Shown: one piece after another, positions 44,251 to 55,606 of the stretch
How the letters are laid out: every line of letters starts with the position of its first letter
Position numbering within the stretch: position 1 is the first letter of the stretch
NCBI RefSeq assembly: GCF_001625215.2
Contig: NC_030386.2
Location: 18,694,545 to 18,758,544, forward strand
DNA from: Daucus carota subsp. sativus
Lineage: Eukaryota > Streptophyta > Magnoliopsida > Apiales > Apiaceae
Length of the DNA stretch: 64,000 nucleotides
Reading direction: 5' to 3'
Made by a program: the position numbers and the translations under genes
The notes under the pieces: generated by a model
The model's input: the letters and a program-made list of their open reading frames with translations, nothing else
Told to the model about the DNA's origin: nothing
Databases searched by the model: none

Positions 44251-45043
44251 AGATAACTCCTCAAGAATACATTAACCTTTTGTGATTATTTCTAGTAGCA
44301 GAAACTTCTGTGATTTTGTCCTTGTGAAATTATTACATTTCTGCTGACATCTTTTCTCCATATTCTTTATTACGATAAATACACTCACGCGCCCTTCTTG
44401 TGTTTGACAAGATTGGAACTCTCGATTTCTCATTGGTGGAGTCTTTTCTCCATAACCTGCAACATAGTGATGCCATTGATAAATGTTTTAGAAACAACCA
44501 ATCTGTGCTGGCAAAATGCACTGAATCCTCCACTTCTTGACCCAAATTTAGTCCCATATACAAGTTTGCACTACTCCACTCCTATTCCCATGTGAATCTG
44601 TCCCACACAAAAGCACAATCTCTCTCAAAATTCTATTATTTATAATCAAATTATCAGTGTTCCTTTCTGAAAATGACTGATAAATTGTATAAGCTTTGTG
44701 CATAAACAGTGCCATGAAAAATGAAGTGTTTGTATTTCTTTATAAACAATTATGGAATTGGTTATATCATTACACATAATTCGCGTATCAACAATGTCCA
44801 GACAGTGCTCAAGATCCTCGTATCAGCATTGTCCGTAGAAAAGCCAATAATCCGCTAGTCACGGAAAATCAGTGGAAGTATACAATATTCTCCATGAATT
44901 ATGAATGGACTATGGCCTATGAGCAAATTTAGTTACAGGCATGAGCTGGCTATCCCACAAATTTTAAGTAACTGGATTGCAGTACATGATACACTACACT
45001 GGACACTTGAGTCAAGATTCATATATTACTCAGCACTCCTTCC
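44251..45043. other. Intergenic, promoter side of the aspartyl protease gene
   Basis: No supported gene. A minus-strand frame at 44,333-44,563 has no family signature. Confidence 0.4.
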
Positions 45044-45051
45044 TATAAATA
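45044..45051 (+). promoter_or_regulatory. TATA box of the aspartyl protease gene
   Basis: CCTATAAATACAC sits 49-56 bp before the ATG at 45100, good spacing for a leader of about 25 nt. Confidence 0.6.
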
Positions 45052-45972
45052 CACACCCCTAAAGACTCTTATCAGCAAACCATCACTCTTTCATCAGCTA
45101 TGAAGGCCTCAAACCCTTTAGTCCTCTTCAACATTATCTTCTGTACATTTGCACTTATCTGCATCTCTACCACCCAAGGCCAAGTATGTAACAAACCACA
45201 AAAAGGCTCAACCCTCCAGGTCTTCCATGTCTTCAGCCCTTGCTCGCCGTTTCGGCCCCAAAAATCCATCTCATGGGAAGAAAGTGTGCTTCAAATGCAG
45301 TCAGAGGACAAAACCAGGCTCCTCTACTTGTCAAGCCTGGCCGTCGCGAAAAAACAAGTGGTGCCTATAGCCTCAGGCAGAGGATTGATACAGAGTCCAA
45401 CTTATATTGTGAGGGCTTTGGTTGGAACCCCTCCACAGACATTCCTTATGGCTGTTGATACTAGTAGTGATGCTGCTTGGGTGCCTTGTTCTGGCTGCAT
45501 TGGCTGCCCTTCTTCGACTTTCGCTTCCGAACAATCCACATCTTTCAAGACTCTTGGTTGTGAAGCTCCCCAATGCAAACAGGTATAGTATGTCTCAGGG
45601 TCCAAATTATAGTAACTTATGTTTTTTCGTGTTCAATATTGCTAAATTCAGTGACCAGTTCTCCTAAAACCTCGGGATGTTTTCTCTGACAATGTTTCCA
45701 GGTGCTAAACCCCACCACCTGCACAGCCACTGCATGCAGCTTCAACACAACCTACGGAGGCTCCACCGTCGCAGCCAACCTCTCACAGGACTCCCTGAAA
45801 CTCGCAACAGACATAATCCCAAGCTACACTTTCGGCTGCATTCAGCAGACCACAGGCAACTCAGTGCCACCACAAGGCCTTCTTGGTCTAGGCCGTGGTC
45901 CTTTGTCACTTCTGTCACAAACTCAAAGCCTTTACCAATCCACATTCTCTTATTGCTTGCCTGGCTACAAGT

Positions 45973-46225
45973 TGTTGGGCCCTGAGAAGAGACAGCCCAC
46001 TAAGAGCACACAACCCATGACAGAAAACCCAAAGTTATGCCACACATAAGACACATGAAGAAGAGTAATCCAACAAGGGCCCAGCCCATGGAGACAACAC
46101 ACGGGAAACGCATGACACAACGACTATATAAAGACCTGCATTGAGCATGGAACAAGGAGGGCATTTGAAGAATAGAACATATACATACACTCGGAATATA
46201 CACACACACATGATCTGTTCCAGCA
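45973..46225 (+). repeat. 5' LTR of the defective element (253 bp)
   Basis: It starts TGTTGGG and ends CCAGCA, followed by TT and the PBS-like TGGCGCTAGAAGGAGGGG (46228-46245). A TATATAAAG lies at about 46,124, followed by a GCATTGAGCATGG leader, fitting an LTR promoter. No second full copy is present in the element. Confidence 0.8.
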
Positions 46226-46277
46226 TTTGGCGCTAGAAGGAGGGGATCTCGCCTTTCGAACCACAAATTTGATCTCC

Positions 46278-46421
46278 ATGAGCATGGCTACCACCGGAAA
46301 CAAGGACGAGCAACACGACTCGGCGCCGAAAAAGGCTCCGAGAGATGTGCCGCCTGTTCCCGAGAAGCAACCACCACCGGCTCATTACTTTTCTTCAATA
46401 TCATCTCCTACTGCAGATTGA
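46278..46421 (+). CDS. Short gag-like leader ORF of the defective element
   Basis: A 47-residue frame (starting MSMATTGNKDEQ, rich in Lys, Pro and acidic residues) begins 32 bp after the PBS-like motif, the position where gag begins in the large Tat element. It ends at TGA. It is probably the truncated N-terminus of Gag and has no domain I recognise. Confidence 0.4.
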   Translation: MSMATTGNKDEQHDSAPKKAPRDVPPVPEKQPPPAHYFSSISSPTAD

Positions 46422-47281
46422 ATCGTCAATCAAACTCAGAGAATCTCAATCGCCACCAGCGACTCTCTCTCCTGATGATCTCTGAATCAGCCTCACTCAG
46501 CTCAAACTGCTCTCTCCATTCTCCGACTCACTAAAGCTCCGCATATGGAAACTCAGTTGAACGACGAGCACGCAAAGCTCCGCCAAGTATCCGTCGATCT
46601 TCTGTTTCTCGCCGCCGATGTTACCGGAATTCCTTCTCCGGCGTCCAAGTCATCTTCATTCTTCTACAAAACTGGCGTGATTTGGCATAACATACGAGTT
46701 CCCATAAGAAATTTGCGTACTCTGATTCCTTGGGAAGAAGGAAGAAAAGAATGTGTCCAAGTTTGGTAAAGTCTCCATAAGAAAAGCTAGATCTGAAAGA
46801 TGAATTGATATGAAATGACGGCAGAACCGTTGAACCGTCACGGTAGAACCGTTGAACTGAAAACATAACAGAGCTCGTGAAGTTCGCCAGCTTGCCAGCT
46901 CGCCAGATGCGCCAGCATCAGCGTCTTTTAATCCAGCCTCTAGAACTTTCCTAAGCTTCAAGAGGTTTAACAATCTGTCTTCAATTTGGTGAAAACGCCG
47001 GCAAAGTGATATGTGAACCCATATCAAAAGCACAATATCGAGACAACCCTCGTATTTCAGAGCTTTCGGCCTTCATACTAGAACGACAGTTAAAAGCTCT
47101 GATGGAAACGCCCCAAGGGAAGCTCGTATATCATCTCATCGGCTCACCAGCTCTTCAGCTCTTCGCTCCTACAGCTCTTGGAGCGTCCAATTTTTGAAGC
47201 GCCCCTCTGTGAGGCGTCTCGTCTGTGAGGCGCCCCGCTTGTGAAGCATTTTGCTTGTTGTGTCTCGCTTATGAGGCGTCT

Positions 47282-47565
47282 CGCCTCTTCGCTCCATCAG
47301 CTCTTGGAGCATACAAAAATTTGAATCCCAACGGGATCCAAGGGAAACAAACATACATCCCTATGGGAATCCAAAAAACATGAATCTAGAATTCGCCTCT
47401 TTGCTCCATATTTCGCCTCTTCGCTCCATCAGCTCTTGGACCATACATAAATTTGAATCCCAACGGGATCCAAAAGAAACAAACATACATCCCTATGGGA
47501 GTCCAAAAGACAAGAATCTAAAATTCGCCTCTTTACTCCATCAGCTCTCGGAGCATCCTTGAAAG
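47282..47565. repeat. Tandem repeat of about 112-131 bp in the 3' part of the defective element
   Basis: Two full units (47282-47393 and 47394-47524) and a partial third begin CGCCTCTT(C/T)GCTCCAT and contain TTTGAATCCCAACGGGATCC and ACATACATCCCTATGGGA. The second unit has an internal 18-bp duplication of CGCCTCTTTGCTCCATATTT. Placement before the 3' end mirrors the array of the Tat element. Confidence 0.85.
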
Positions 47566-48434
47566 TAAAAAGGCATTTCCTCAAAATGACTTCATATTTC
47601 GCCTCTTCGCTCCATCAGCTCACTCCAGCACAAGTCACTCAACTTCTCAGGCTCACTCCGGTTAGGCCCAACCGGTCAGCCCATTCGGATCAAGTATACT
47701 CCATTACTCAAGAATCCCAGAAGGTCATCCCTTTACTATGTCAATTTACTTGGCATCCGAGTTGGCCCGAAAATCGTTGACATCCCTGCTAGCGCATTTG
47801 CATTCGATCCGGCTACTGGCGCAGGAACCATCTTCGACTCCGGTAACATCTCTGATTTATAAAAATAATTGTCAATATTATTTAAGTAGATGCTAGTCCA
47901 TAATAATTCGAATGATGAATAATATGTCACAGAGGACCACACTACTAGTCATAATTCAATAATTTTGCAATTCCCACTATGTCTCACTCGGAATCAAGGT
48001 CATTATTTTATCGAGAGTAAAAATAAATTTTAAATGCGAGGCCTAAACATTAAAATTTGCGTTTATTGATTCCAGGCACCACCTTCACCAGGCTAGTGCA
48101 AGCAGCTTACATTCCAGTGCGAGATGAATTTCGCAGACGCATGGGCAAGACCGCGATAGTATCCTCCCTAGGAGGATTCGACACGTGTTATACCGTTCCC
48201 GTCACAATACCCACGATGACATTCATGTTCAGTGGCATGAATGTGACACTCCCTCAGGACAACTTCCTGATCCACAGCAGCTCTGGGAGCACGACCTGCC
48301 TGGCCATGGCCGCGGCGCCTGATAATGTCAACTCCGTCCTCAATGTCATCGCGAACCTGCAACAGCAGAACCATAGAGTGCTCTTCGATGTTCCAAACTC
48401 CAGGCTTGGCGTGTCCCGGGAGACCTGCACTTAA

Positions 48435-49336
48435 TTTCAAAAATTGTGCTCAATTATGAGCTGAAAAATTTATTTTGTGATTTTCATTTCCGTGGTAATT
48501 TGGTTTTCACATAGCTTTGATCAAATGTGTGATAACGGTTATTAAAAACATTATAACGAGTGCACAAGTCTCTCGTATCTTATCAGTTGAGTTCCGAGCG
48601 GAATCCAGAATATCGGGCAGTCTTATCTTTAATTATTCATGATTGCTAACTGCTGAAATTTTATCCTGGAAATCTAAATAAGTACAGGCTCCTTTGTATT
48701 GTACTACAAGTTGGAAAATGTCACGGGTCATCTGTTGCATTTGGCCCCATTTTTTTTCTCCTTTTAACTTTAGTCACAAGATGGCTGAAGCTGATTTGGA
48801 ATTTTCTGTATAAAACCTCCTGTTTTTAGTTATCCAGCTCGATGTTTCACTAAACTTGGGAGTTCGAAGCTTCTAAAGTTATCAAACTAAATCAAATTCA
48901 AATTCCGAATAAAATTCGTAAAAATATTATGGATCACCAAATCGACACAGAAAAAAATATGTCGGTAGCAGATATTTCATGTTGTTTTAATCTTCAGGCA
49001 AGTTCGTTGTTAATGTTCCGGGCGGTTCAATTCCCGCTTCATCCCCAGATTTATTAAAATATATGTAAAATATATAACTTTATGAGCTTTACTTTTTCTT
49101 AATACAAACAAAGTTAAGAAATTCAGCATGTATGGGCTTGTGGATCTGCCATGCTGGGCATGCGTTATGCCATTCACAAAATTATGTAGGTCATCAAAAC
49201 AACAGCCCAGGGAAAAGTATAGCCTTTAGGATATGATGGGGGCATTGTTGCAAGGCCTAGTAATGGGTCACCGGCCCACCATTTTTCACTACAAATAAAC
49301 AAATAACGTCTACCAATGATTACCCTCAATTCTATA
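48435..49336. other. 3' flank of the protease gene
   Basis: No ORF or defined repeat. The 3' UTR is expected in the first few hundred bases. Confidence 0.4.
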
Positions 49337-49553
49337 TTCTCGGGACGGGATCGGCATGCATTTTAACACTTTCAAAAAATATAATTTGATAAATTATTTT
49401 AAATATTTTTTCTTCTGAATAAAAATTTAATGTTTAAAATTTTATTAAAAAAATAAAAATTTAAAATTACATTATAAAACTATGTTTTATATGCGCTTTA
49501 AAATGCGTATCAAGCAATAACAAAACCGTAAAGAAATGGGTGGGATAAGAGAG
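49337..49553. mobile_element. Degenerate Stowaway-like MITE
   Basis: Internal sequence (TTCTGAATAAAAATTTAATGTT, GAAATGGGTGGGATAAGAGAG in parts) resembles the Stowaway at 60,079. The ends are flanked by TA, but the termini have drifted (TTCTCGGGACGGG, against CTCTCTTATCCC on the other strand). An old copy of the same family. Confidence 0.6.
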
Positions 49554-50340
49554 TAGTAACTATAGTAGAAAAAAGTAGTCCTTTCATGTAAAAGTCCGTA
49601 ACTTTTCTAAACAAAGAATTATATTTGCTTTTAAAATTAAAGAAAAAGTATATTTTTTAAAATAATATTGTTGAACTTTTTTTTTGATAAATGAGTTAAT
49701 TCAATGATAAAAAAATCATACGGCAGCTACATAAACAGTCGCGTCGAACAAACAAAAAACAGAAACAATACTCATTAATCCATTCTTCTTAGAGATGAAA
49801 TCGCATGATTTGTCGAAGATGATATATACACATGCTTCGCCCTTGCTTCCGCCATAACTAGTTTGATCTATCGACTGAGAATGCAATCGTCTAACAATTT
49901 TTATTACCAAATCAAATACCATACTCACACAAATGACGATAAAATAACAAACAAAAGGTGAGACAACAAAAAAACCAAAACCAAACGTGACAAACTAACC
50001 ACTTTAGATTTGCAAATGCGTAAATGAAATACTAGCTAAAACAAGGCAATCCATTTAGCGGAAAAAAAAAAAGAGGCAATCCTTAGATCGGTGAACAAAC
50101 GCACATGACTCGGACTGACTTTCGAGAATAAAATCACTAAGAAGAACGAGAAATCTCTAACTCTGTGGAATTGAGATCTAAGAAAAAGAAAGCCAAATCG
50201 GAAAAGGTTTTGAATCCTTAGATACGAAAAAACAAACTAATGTCAAACCTTAAGAAAAAAAGAAGATTTTTAAGAAAATCAAATTTTAAAACAAGTTTTA
50301 TTGAAAAAAGGAAGAAAACACAAGGGAAGTAAAATATTTT

Positions 50341-50376
50341 GGGGCTTTCCACCGGTAGAAATCCGGTGGAAGCCCC
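50341..50376. other. GC-rich hairpin
   Basis: GGGGCTTTCCACCGG (50341-50355) pairs with CCGGTGGAAGCCCC (50363-50376) with one bulged T and a 7-nt loop TAGAAAT. It stands out in AT-rich surroundings and is followed by two copies of GCTAAGCAAAAGAAAAAGGA (around 50,384 and 50,422). Function unknown; it could be a relic of an inverted-repeat element. Confidence 0.75.
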
Positions 50377-50560
50377 TATGGCTGCTAAGCAAAAGAAAAA
50401 GGAAGAGGAGCCCCGACGACTGCTAAGCAAAAGAAAAAGGAAGAGCAGTGGTTAGAGAGAAATATAAGATTTGAGGAGATACGTAAAATGTATATAATAT
50501 TATAAAAAATATCACAAATTCCACTATCAAATCTTATCAAAATTATTGTTTATTTTATTA

Positions 50561-50974
50561 GAGCATCTCCAATGTCGTTGGCTATAATCGTTGGTTAAAT
50601 TGAACCTGTAAGTTATTATGTAAAATTTGCTGAACCTGTAAGACATTGTGCTTCAATGGTATTGGCTATATTGGTTGGCTATAATTTAAAAATAGTATGT
50701 TATTAATATTTAGATTGTTATAAATAGAATATATCAGTTTAATATGAAAATAAATAATATTTAATCAGCGGGAAGGAGAAAAATAAATTGCGGGAGATGA
50801 CGTGAAATTCACTACAGATCTGTAGTGGTTCGACAAATATAGTCATCCATAGGGGGATGGCTATACAAGGGCTTGCTATGGTTGTAGTAATGTTTTTTGT
50901 GTACATTGGCTATAAATTTTAATTTTGGTAATCCACCTAAACTTTTAGCTAAGGATTTCTGGTTGGAGATGCTT
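50561..50974. mobile_element. Tourist-like MITE (PIF/Harbinger), 414 bp
   Basis: The ends GAGCATCTCCAA and (reverse complement) AAGCATCTCCAA are flanked by TTA on both sides (50558-50560 and 50975-50977). GTTGGCTATAA words recur inside. No ORF. Confidence 0.8.
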
Positions 50975-50977
50975 TTA

Positions 50978-53004
50978 TACGTCTCACTATGCAAATATAT
51001 ATAATATTAAAAATAATTTGTAACGAAACTTCTCCCGAGAATATTCACAAACAAATTTTAGTTAAATAATATCTAATGCCAATTATATATCATAAGTATC
51101 TCAAATTTAACTAAATCGAAATCTAATTCTAGAACATCAGATAGATATTATAATCCAATTCTGAAATCTCTAACTCACATCATAATAATATAATTAATAT
51201 TGGTTGATATACGACCATTCTGAAAAAAATATATTGTAATATAGAATTATATTTGGCATGTTTGATGATCTCAATCTATTATTTGAATACTCTATTCTAA
51301 AAATCGGTGATTAATCACGATTAATCCATGTTCCGTAACTCGTCGAACTGATTGATTCTCTGATTAATCACCAATCAATCCAATTAATCCCGGATCAATT
51401 CAATTACTTTTCGATTAATCCTTGTTCCGTGACTTATTTTCCAAACAATTATTAACTTATTTACCTCTCACTTCTAATCCACTTCTTTACTTCAAGCAAG
51501 AAGTGACTTTTTTAAAACTTGCCCAAATAGCCCCATCATCTTTATTTGGGTAAGTTCAAAAGAGGTGCTTCTTTCTTAAAGTATAAGTGATTAAACTCTT
51601 TAAGAAAGAAGTAAAATTCTTGAAATAAAAGTTAACATTTTCATCTTCTTATAAGTGTTTCTGATTTTTTACACAAATGGGTTAAGAAATATGAAAACCG
51701 ACTTCTTATAGAAAAAAACCAGAAATCCGTCGTGCCACACAGACACTTTATATATTTGGAGTTCAAATCTCATGATTCAAACCGCGTTACGAATCCATCT
51801 AACTTGTTAATGGTGGAAATAGTAACACAAAAAAGGGAGGGGAGCCACGTGAAGAAGCACCGAGAAGCAACAATCAAACCGTGGGTGGATGTGGATGTCA
51901 TTGAAGGTTTGGTTAGCTTCAAATCAACGCAATAGAAAATGAAACAGTCAAAAATGCCAAAATCTAAGGCAACACAAAATGAGCACAAAAAAGATGACAC
52001 CATGTTTCAAAAAAAAAAAAAGATGACACCACGTAAAAGTGTGAATAACAAAAAGTTAGATTGTGATCATGGATTTATTTGACAAAACTCACTCACTCAA
52101 TCACCCACTCCTCCTATTCTCTCCCTTTTGGCTTGCCCACTAGCTCCTCTCCCACTATCTTAATCCCTCTTCCCCACTACATTCCAATTCCATAATGCTA
52201 ATGGTCTCCCCTCCCTACTATCAACTTTCTTCTCAACATTTTTGATTAAATCCCGTTACTTTTTTATATAAAGAGGAAAATGGTAGAATATAATATGATC
52301 TTGGTAAACCTCCTCGAGTTTTTAGGAGGATTGGTTACTTAATACAATACCATAAGTCCATAACCCAATCTTGGGTTCGGCCCCTGGGAACCCCAATAAC
52401 ATAAAGTTGATAATTTTCGAATCAATAAGTAAATAAGATATCTCAAAATTTTATTTAAGAGATAATTCATTAATAAAAGTCGAAAATTTGATTATTTGAA
52501 TTATGATACTAAAAAAATATAATCATCATTTATTAACTAAAAATTAAAGTAATTTACAAAACTAGGACATCGATTTTTATCAAACAAAAACTTGACCTTC
52601 ATAATCGTCATTTTATTTACGACAGAACATAATAAACACAAAATTGATCATATTGATCTCATAAATAGGGAGTATTAAACCCCGCCCTCTTTTTCCTACA
52701 ATATCACAAGTTAAAATACTTTTCTATTTCTAAAAAAACCCTATATAAACCACAATAACTAATAATTTAATGCAATTTAACAAAATTTAGAAAACTGCTA
52801 AAAATAAAGTTGCACAATGAGCCTGCTCTTTTCTTTTTTCTTCCTCTAAATTGGTAGTGGCTTCTCCTTTTACCCTTTTGGTTCCATTCCTGTCTGTCCA
52901 TTATTCTCATTTTATCACAACTTTAAGCCTGTTGAGATAACAATGAGCCAGATGCTTAGCTGCCTTAACCGCTAAACTCATGTAAATTTATTGCATGAGA
53001 TGAG
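50978..53004. other. Intergenic, upstream of the trihelix gene
   Basis: AT-rich, no supported gene. Around 51,300-51,420 ATTAATC words recur many times. Around 51,545-51,745 GTTTGG/CCAAA-type ends hint at a decayed MITE like that at 32,188. CT-rich stretches at 52,090-52,200 may belong to the promoter or leader of the downstream gene. Confidence 0.4.
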
Positions 53005-54315
53005 ATGGATACCGATATTAAGCAAGAAACCACAGCAACAAACGACTCCCAGAGAAAACTTCTTGGTGGTAGCAGCAATGACAGGATCAAACGAGACGAG
53101 TGGAGTGAAGGCGCGGTCTCGAGCCTCCTTGAGGCTTATGAGACCAAATGGGTGCATCGGAACAGGGCAAAGCTCAAGGGGCAGGACTGGGAGGAGGTAG
53201 CCAAGTTTGTGTCGTGTCGTGGCAACTCAACTAAGTCGCCAAAGACACAGACTCAGTGTAAGAACAAGATTGAGTCGATGAAGAAGAGGTACAGGTCAGA
53301 GTCTACTGCTGCTGAGGCATCGTCGTGGCCACTTTTTCCCAAGCTGGATCATTTGTTGCGTGGGAGCATTACAACTCAGCGAGCTCCAGTGCTGCCACAG
53401 CCGACACTTTTCAGTTCAGGTGTGATGGTGACAGAACCAACCCTGCTGCTGGCATCTCAGCTTCCTCCAGCATCGCCTAAAGAGCCACTTTCACTGCTTA
53501 CACCACCACCTCTGGCTTCTCCAATCAATACTGGAATTGCTGCAGCAAATTCACATGGTTCAGATGGTGCTGATCAGGTAGCTAAGGTATACGGTTTCTA
53601 AACCTTTCACTGTTCTTATCTAACTTTTATTGTAAAAATTCCACTTACATTAGTAGATTACATGCTCTTGTAAATAAGAAAGAAACACATGAGGACTCGG
53701 GGACAATCAAGGTCATGAGTTTAAATCTTTACTCCCCCTTGTACTTGAAAAAATAAAACATAAAAATCACACTTTGCAAGCTGAATTATTTTACTTCTAT
53801 GGTTCTGTGGTCGGGTTTCTCTCTAGAACGATGCCCGATTCTGTTATTTCTGCAGAAGATTTATAATTTTGACATTCACATACATGTATTATGCTATCAT
53901 TTACGATAAATCTTAACAGGCAGATGGAATGGATACGAAAGTATCAGACCACTTATCAGACAAACAGGCAATAGACACCGACAGTAGCACACCAGCCTTG
54001 TGCAGCAACAAGGAGAAGACAAAGTCTGAAAATTTCACAAACAAAACACAGAGAAAGAAGAGACGGAGAAGAGGAGAATGGGAGATAGGGAGTAGTGTTA
54101 GGTGGTTAGCAGAGGTAGTGCTGAGGACAGAGCAGGCAAGAGTAGATGCAATGAGAGACTTGGAAAGGATGAGAGCAGAAAGCGAGGCCAAGAGAGGAGA
54201 AATGGAGCTTAAACGCACCGAGATTATTGCTAATACTCAGCTGGAGATTGCTAAGATCTTTGCAAATATGGGCAAAGGGGTTGACTCTTCACTGAGAATT
54301 GGAAGAGATGGATGA
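53005..54315 (+). CDS. Trihelix transcription factor (ASIL/ASR3-like)
   Basis: A plant nuclear DNA-binding regulator. Exon 1 runs from 53005 to 53577 (donor CAG|GTAGCT) or to 53586 (AAG|GTATAC); both keep the frame. Exon 2 is 53920-54315. The product is 322 or 325 residues. Residues about 28-95 form the single trihelix/Myb-like domain (RDEWSEGAVSSLLEAYETKW, DWEEVAKFV, TQTQCKNKIESMKKRY) with the spaced Trp residues of the family. A basic KKRRRRGEWE stretch is a likely nuclear signal. The C-terminal helix (EIGSSVRWLAEVVLRTEQAR onward) matches the conserved coiled coil of this clade. The ATG at 53005 is the first that opens the frame. The subgroup name is from memory. Confidence 0.88.
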
Positions 54316-55263
54316 TATTGAGGGAAACTAATTACTTCATTGTCATGTTTAAATAATATATACATATTCAAGCTATTATGCTGGAGTTATAGCAGACTAA
54401 CAATAATATTGATGTTACACTATAATATATTATATTTACAAATATGAATCATGATATATTGCCCAACTCAAGTTCCGCTTTCATGTTTTTGTTCTGCTTG
54501 CAAAGATCAACCTCAATCTAGATTCCAAAGTATGTTGCTTAAATCAGGGGTTGAGAAAGTACCTTGTCTTTGGCTGCTTCTTAGGCATTTTGTTGATATG
54601 TCAATCTCTGTTTTATTACTAAAATTATTGTGAAGCAGCGTCCCGACTCGCTCCCATTTGATGTCTTGATTTTTGTTTTCGAGTTCCCTGTGATGAGTTT
54701 TAAGATTCTAGTTTGAGTCCTATCTTTCAGATAGAGGATGAACCAATAACAACTGTGAACTGGAAAATAATTATGAAGCCTCAACTCGCAGGTGGTTCCT
54801 ACCTAACATAGTAACAGTTTGAATTAAGTACAGAATACACATAGTGTAAGTTGTACCTGAGACTCTTAATCAGCCTATTGTGGCAACATCACAGAGCTAC
54901 CACAGGAAATCAAGACATTTCTGCAAGCACAGAAGACATCAAAGTAAAAGACCTGCAAAAGACCTTGACACACACTCAGAGCAGTTTACGAGTCCTTATC
55001 ATGAGGGCCATAGCATACTCTAAGATAATTCACAGTACTAACATGTAAGTATGTAACATCTCACTTCTACTTTTATCTGCTTTAGTCCTTTACTTAATAT
55101 AGAAACTAAGAGATTTTATACAAGTTACGAAAGGGCAGCAATAGAGGTTTGAAATGTCCTTTGGGAATTGAAAAGAGAATGGTAGAGGTTGACGACACAG
55201 CAAGCGAAGAAGGGCAAAAAACTTGGAAATCAATTTTCTGATATTTTAAATACTGTAAGTCTG
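54316..55263. other. 3' flank of the trihelix gene
   Basis: Probably the 3' UTR at first, then AT-rich sequence without gene. Confidence 0.4.
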
Positions 55264-55266
55264 TAA

Positions 55267-55603
55267 GAGCAAGTCCAATGCTTAGTTGATGCTATTGTTA
55301 TATTATAGCATCAAATGCTAAAAAACTCAACTCCAAACTGGTGTTATATTTGGACCTGTTTTTGAAACCAAGGATGGATCCACATCATCAGCAACTATAA
55401 ATGGAGGTTAAAATTTACACAATTATTGTATTGTACATCACCAAATATCAGAAACATATTGAATTGAGTAAAATTCAAAAAAAGATGGCTAAATTTGAAA
55501 CTAGCATTTGAGTGCAACTTTTATTTTAACATCAATAAACACTTTTCAATGCTATATTATAGCAATAGCAATAAACCTTTAGCCTCTAGCACTGGACTTG
55601 CTC
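55267..55603. mobile_element. Tourist-like MITE (PIF/Harbinger), 337 bp
   Basis: The ends GAGCAAGTCCAATGC and (reverse complement) GAGCAAGTCCAGTGC are flanked by TAA on both sides (55264-55266 and 55604-55606). GCTATATTATAGCA-type words occur near both ends. No ORF. A matching one-ended copy lies at about 25,150-25,222 in NQR-A intron 1. Confidence 0.88.
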
Positions 55604-55606
55604 TAA

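Larger units (their letters stand above)
45973..47630 (+). mobile_element. Defective LTR retrotransposon in the protease exon
   Basis: Exact 5-bp target duplication CAAGT (45968-45972 and 47631-47635). The left end TGTTGGGCCC opens a full LTR. The right end ..CTCCAGCA matches only the last 7 bp of that LTR (TCCAGCA). Between them are a PBS-like motif identical to that of the large Tat element, a short gag-like leader frame and a 3' repeat region, but no protease, RT or integrase. Most of pol and nearly all of the right LTR are missing. Confidence 0.88.
45100..48434 (+). pseudogene. AED3-like secreted aspartyl protease, exon 2 split by an LTR element
   Basis: Pepsin-like (A1) protease of the plant apoplastic AED3/CND41-like group. 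Exons are 45100-45582, 45702-47842 (interrupted by the element at 45973-47630) and 48076-48434. Host codons total 439 residues, in phase across the insertion. A signal peptide is evident (hydrophobic LFNIIFCTFALICIS, cleavage near STTQG). The first catalytic site is DTSSDAAWVPC and the second FDSGTTFTRL. The Cys-rich C-terminal half ends VLFDVPNSRLGVSRETCT. The insertion falls after GYK; as it stands translation runs 25 residues into the LTR and stops. No other damage is visible, so loss of function should be recent, unless the element is spliced out. Confidence 0.92.

Noticed and set aside
46800-47220. Host exon between the protease halves
   Set aside because: The sequence lies wholly between the two CAAGT copies and belongs to the LTR element. 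The host frame joins exactly without it.
53587-53919. Extension of trihelix exon 1 past the splice donors to a stop near 53,601
   Set aside because: The second part of the family's conserved C-terminus is in exon 2 at 53,920, in phase with either donor, so the short read-through form is unlikely to be the main product.
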